The notes beneath the pieces are model-generated. The model searched no databases. It was not told the origin of the DNA and saw only the letters and a program-made list of their open reading frames with translations. Shown one piece after another: positions 20,009-20,246 of a stretch of DNA of 20,246 nucleotides. This DNA comes from Sphingomonas bacterium (GTDB taxonomy: Bacteria > Pseudomonadota > Alphaproteobacteria > Sphingomonadales > Sphingomonadaceae). Position numbers and translations under genes: made by a program. Location of the stretch: assembly GCA_026785645.1 (NCBI GenBank), contig JAJAZM010000127.1:1-20246 (forward strand), written 5' to 3'. Numbering within the stretch: position 1 is the first letter of the stretch; each line of letters opens with the position of its first letter.

Positions 20009-20246
20009 GCGTCACTTCGCACCCGATACGCCTGAACTTCGCCAGCAGTGGAGCAACTTCGCGTGGTCCGAGGCCAGCGCCAAGGCGGCGGCCGAGATCG
20101 TCTCGCGCTATCCGGCGGGGCGGCAAATGTCGGCGTCGATCCCGTTCCTCGATCTCGCCCAGCGGCAGGTCGGGGCGATGACCGGCACGCAGGGCTGGCT
20201 GCCGATCCCGGTGATCGAATTCGTCGCTCGCGAGCTCGATATTCCG
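20001..20246 (+). CDS. nuoE: NADH-quinone oxidoreductase subunit E, N-terminal part, cut by window edge
   Basis: The first 82 residues are open to the window end. The protein starts MAERHFAPDTPELRQQWSNF and continues with the helical N-terminal segment EIVSRYPAGRQMSASIPFLDLAQRQ and GWLPIPVIEFVARELDIP, as expected for the 24-kDa thioredoxin-like subunit that carries cluster N1a. The cluster cysteines lie beyond the window. The ATG at 20001 has AAGAGGG ending six bases upstream. About 260 bases separate it from nuoD, unusual for this otherwise overlapping operon. Confidence 0.93.
   Translation, partial: MAERHFAPDTPELRQQWSNFAWSEASAKAAAEIVSRYPAGRQMSASIPFLDLAQRQVGAMTGTQGWLPIPVIEFVARELDIP

Overview
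The window comes from a high-GC alphaproteobacterium, most likely a sphingomonad (Sphingomonas or a close relative). The evidence is the style of its UvrC, ApaG, NuoA-E and EF-P proteins, a small exopolysaccharide locus of sphingomonad type, and an intergenic palindrome built on CCGAGCGAAGTCGAGG that I recognise from sphingomonad genomes. No rRNA, tRNA, CRISPR array, insertion sequence or prophage gene was seen.

Layout. (1) 1-733, minus strand: a DUF2231 membrane protein followed, with an ATGA overlap, by the start of a secreted PQQ-type sugar (sorbosone) dehydrogenase cut by the window edge. (2) 734-1165: an intergenic region with a short repeat. (3) 1166-4291, plus: uvrC, recO and apaG, tightly packed. 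(4) 4292-5696: two small exported proteins of unknown function facing each other across two near-identical terminators. The minus-strand one has a sigma70-like promoter with a perfect 16-bp palindrome over its predicted start site. (5) 5697-13157, plus: an exopolysaccharide locus with a GT4 glycosyltransferase, a PPP-type phosphatase, an outer-membrane export lipoprotein, a Wzc-type chain-length regulator/tyrosine kinase, a TPR plus beta-rich protein of unknown role, and a Wzy/O-antigen-ligase-family polymerase. (6) 13284-15094: an L,D-transpeptidase lipoprotein and an M23 peptidase (cell wall). (7) 15143-16622: efp, then the sphingomonad repeat, then an inositol-monophosphatase-family gene. 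(8) 16656-20246: the start of the respiratory complex I operon, with a recognisable promoter, nuoA, nuoB, nuoC and nuoD, a small atypical membrane ORF, and the start of nuoE.

How the genes work together. In the exopolysaccharide block one sugar transfer step, polymerisation (Wzy-like), length control and phosphorylation (Wzc-like) and outer-membrane export (OPX lipoprotein) are all present. A priming transferase and a flippase are not seen here and would have to lie elsewhere. The nuo genes are linked by stop/start overlaps throughout.

Most of the window is conserved housekeeping DNA. The points most worth a second look are the 63-codon ORF with atypical codon use inside the nuo operon, the operator-like palindrome at 5478-5493, the PPP phosphatase next to a bacterial tyrosine kinase without a usual Wzb or PHP partner, the TPR/beta-domain protein of the polysaccharide locus, and the Lys/Pro/Ala-rich tail on NuoC. 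I see no clear new defence or mobile system.
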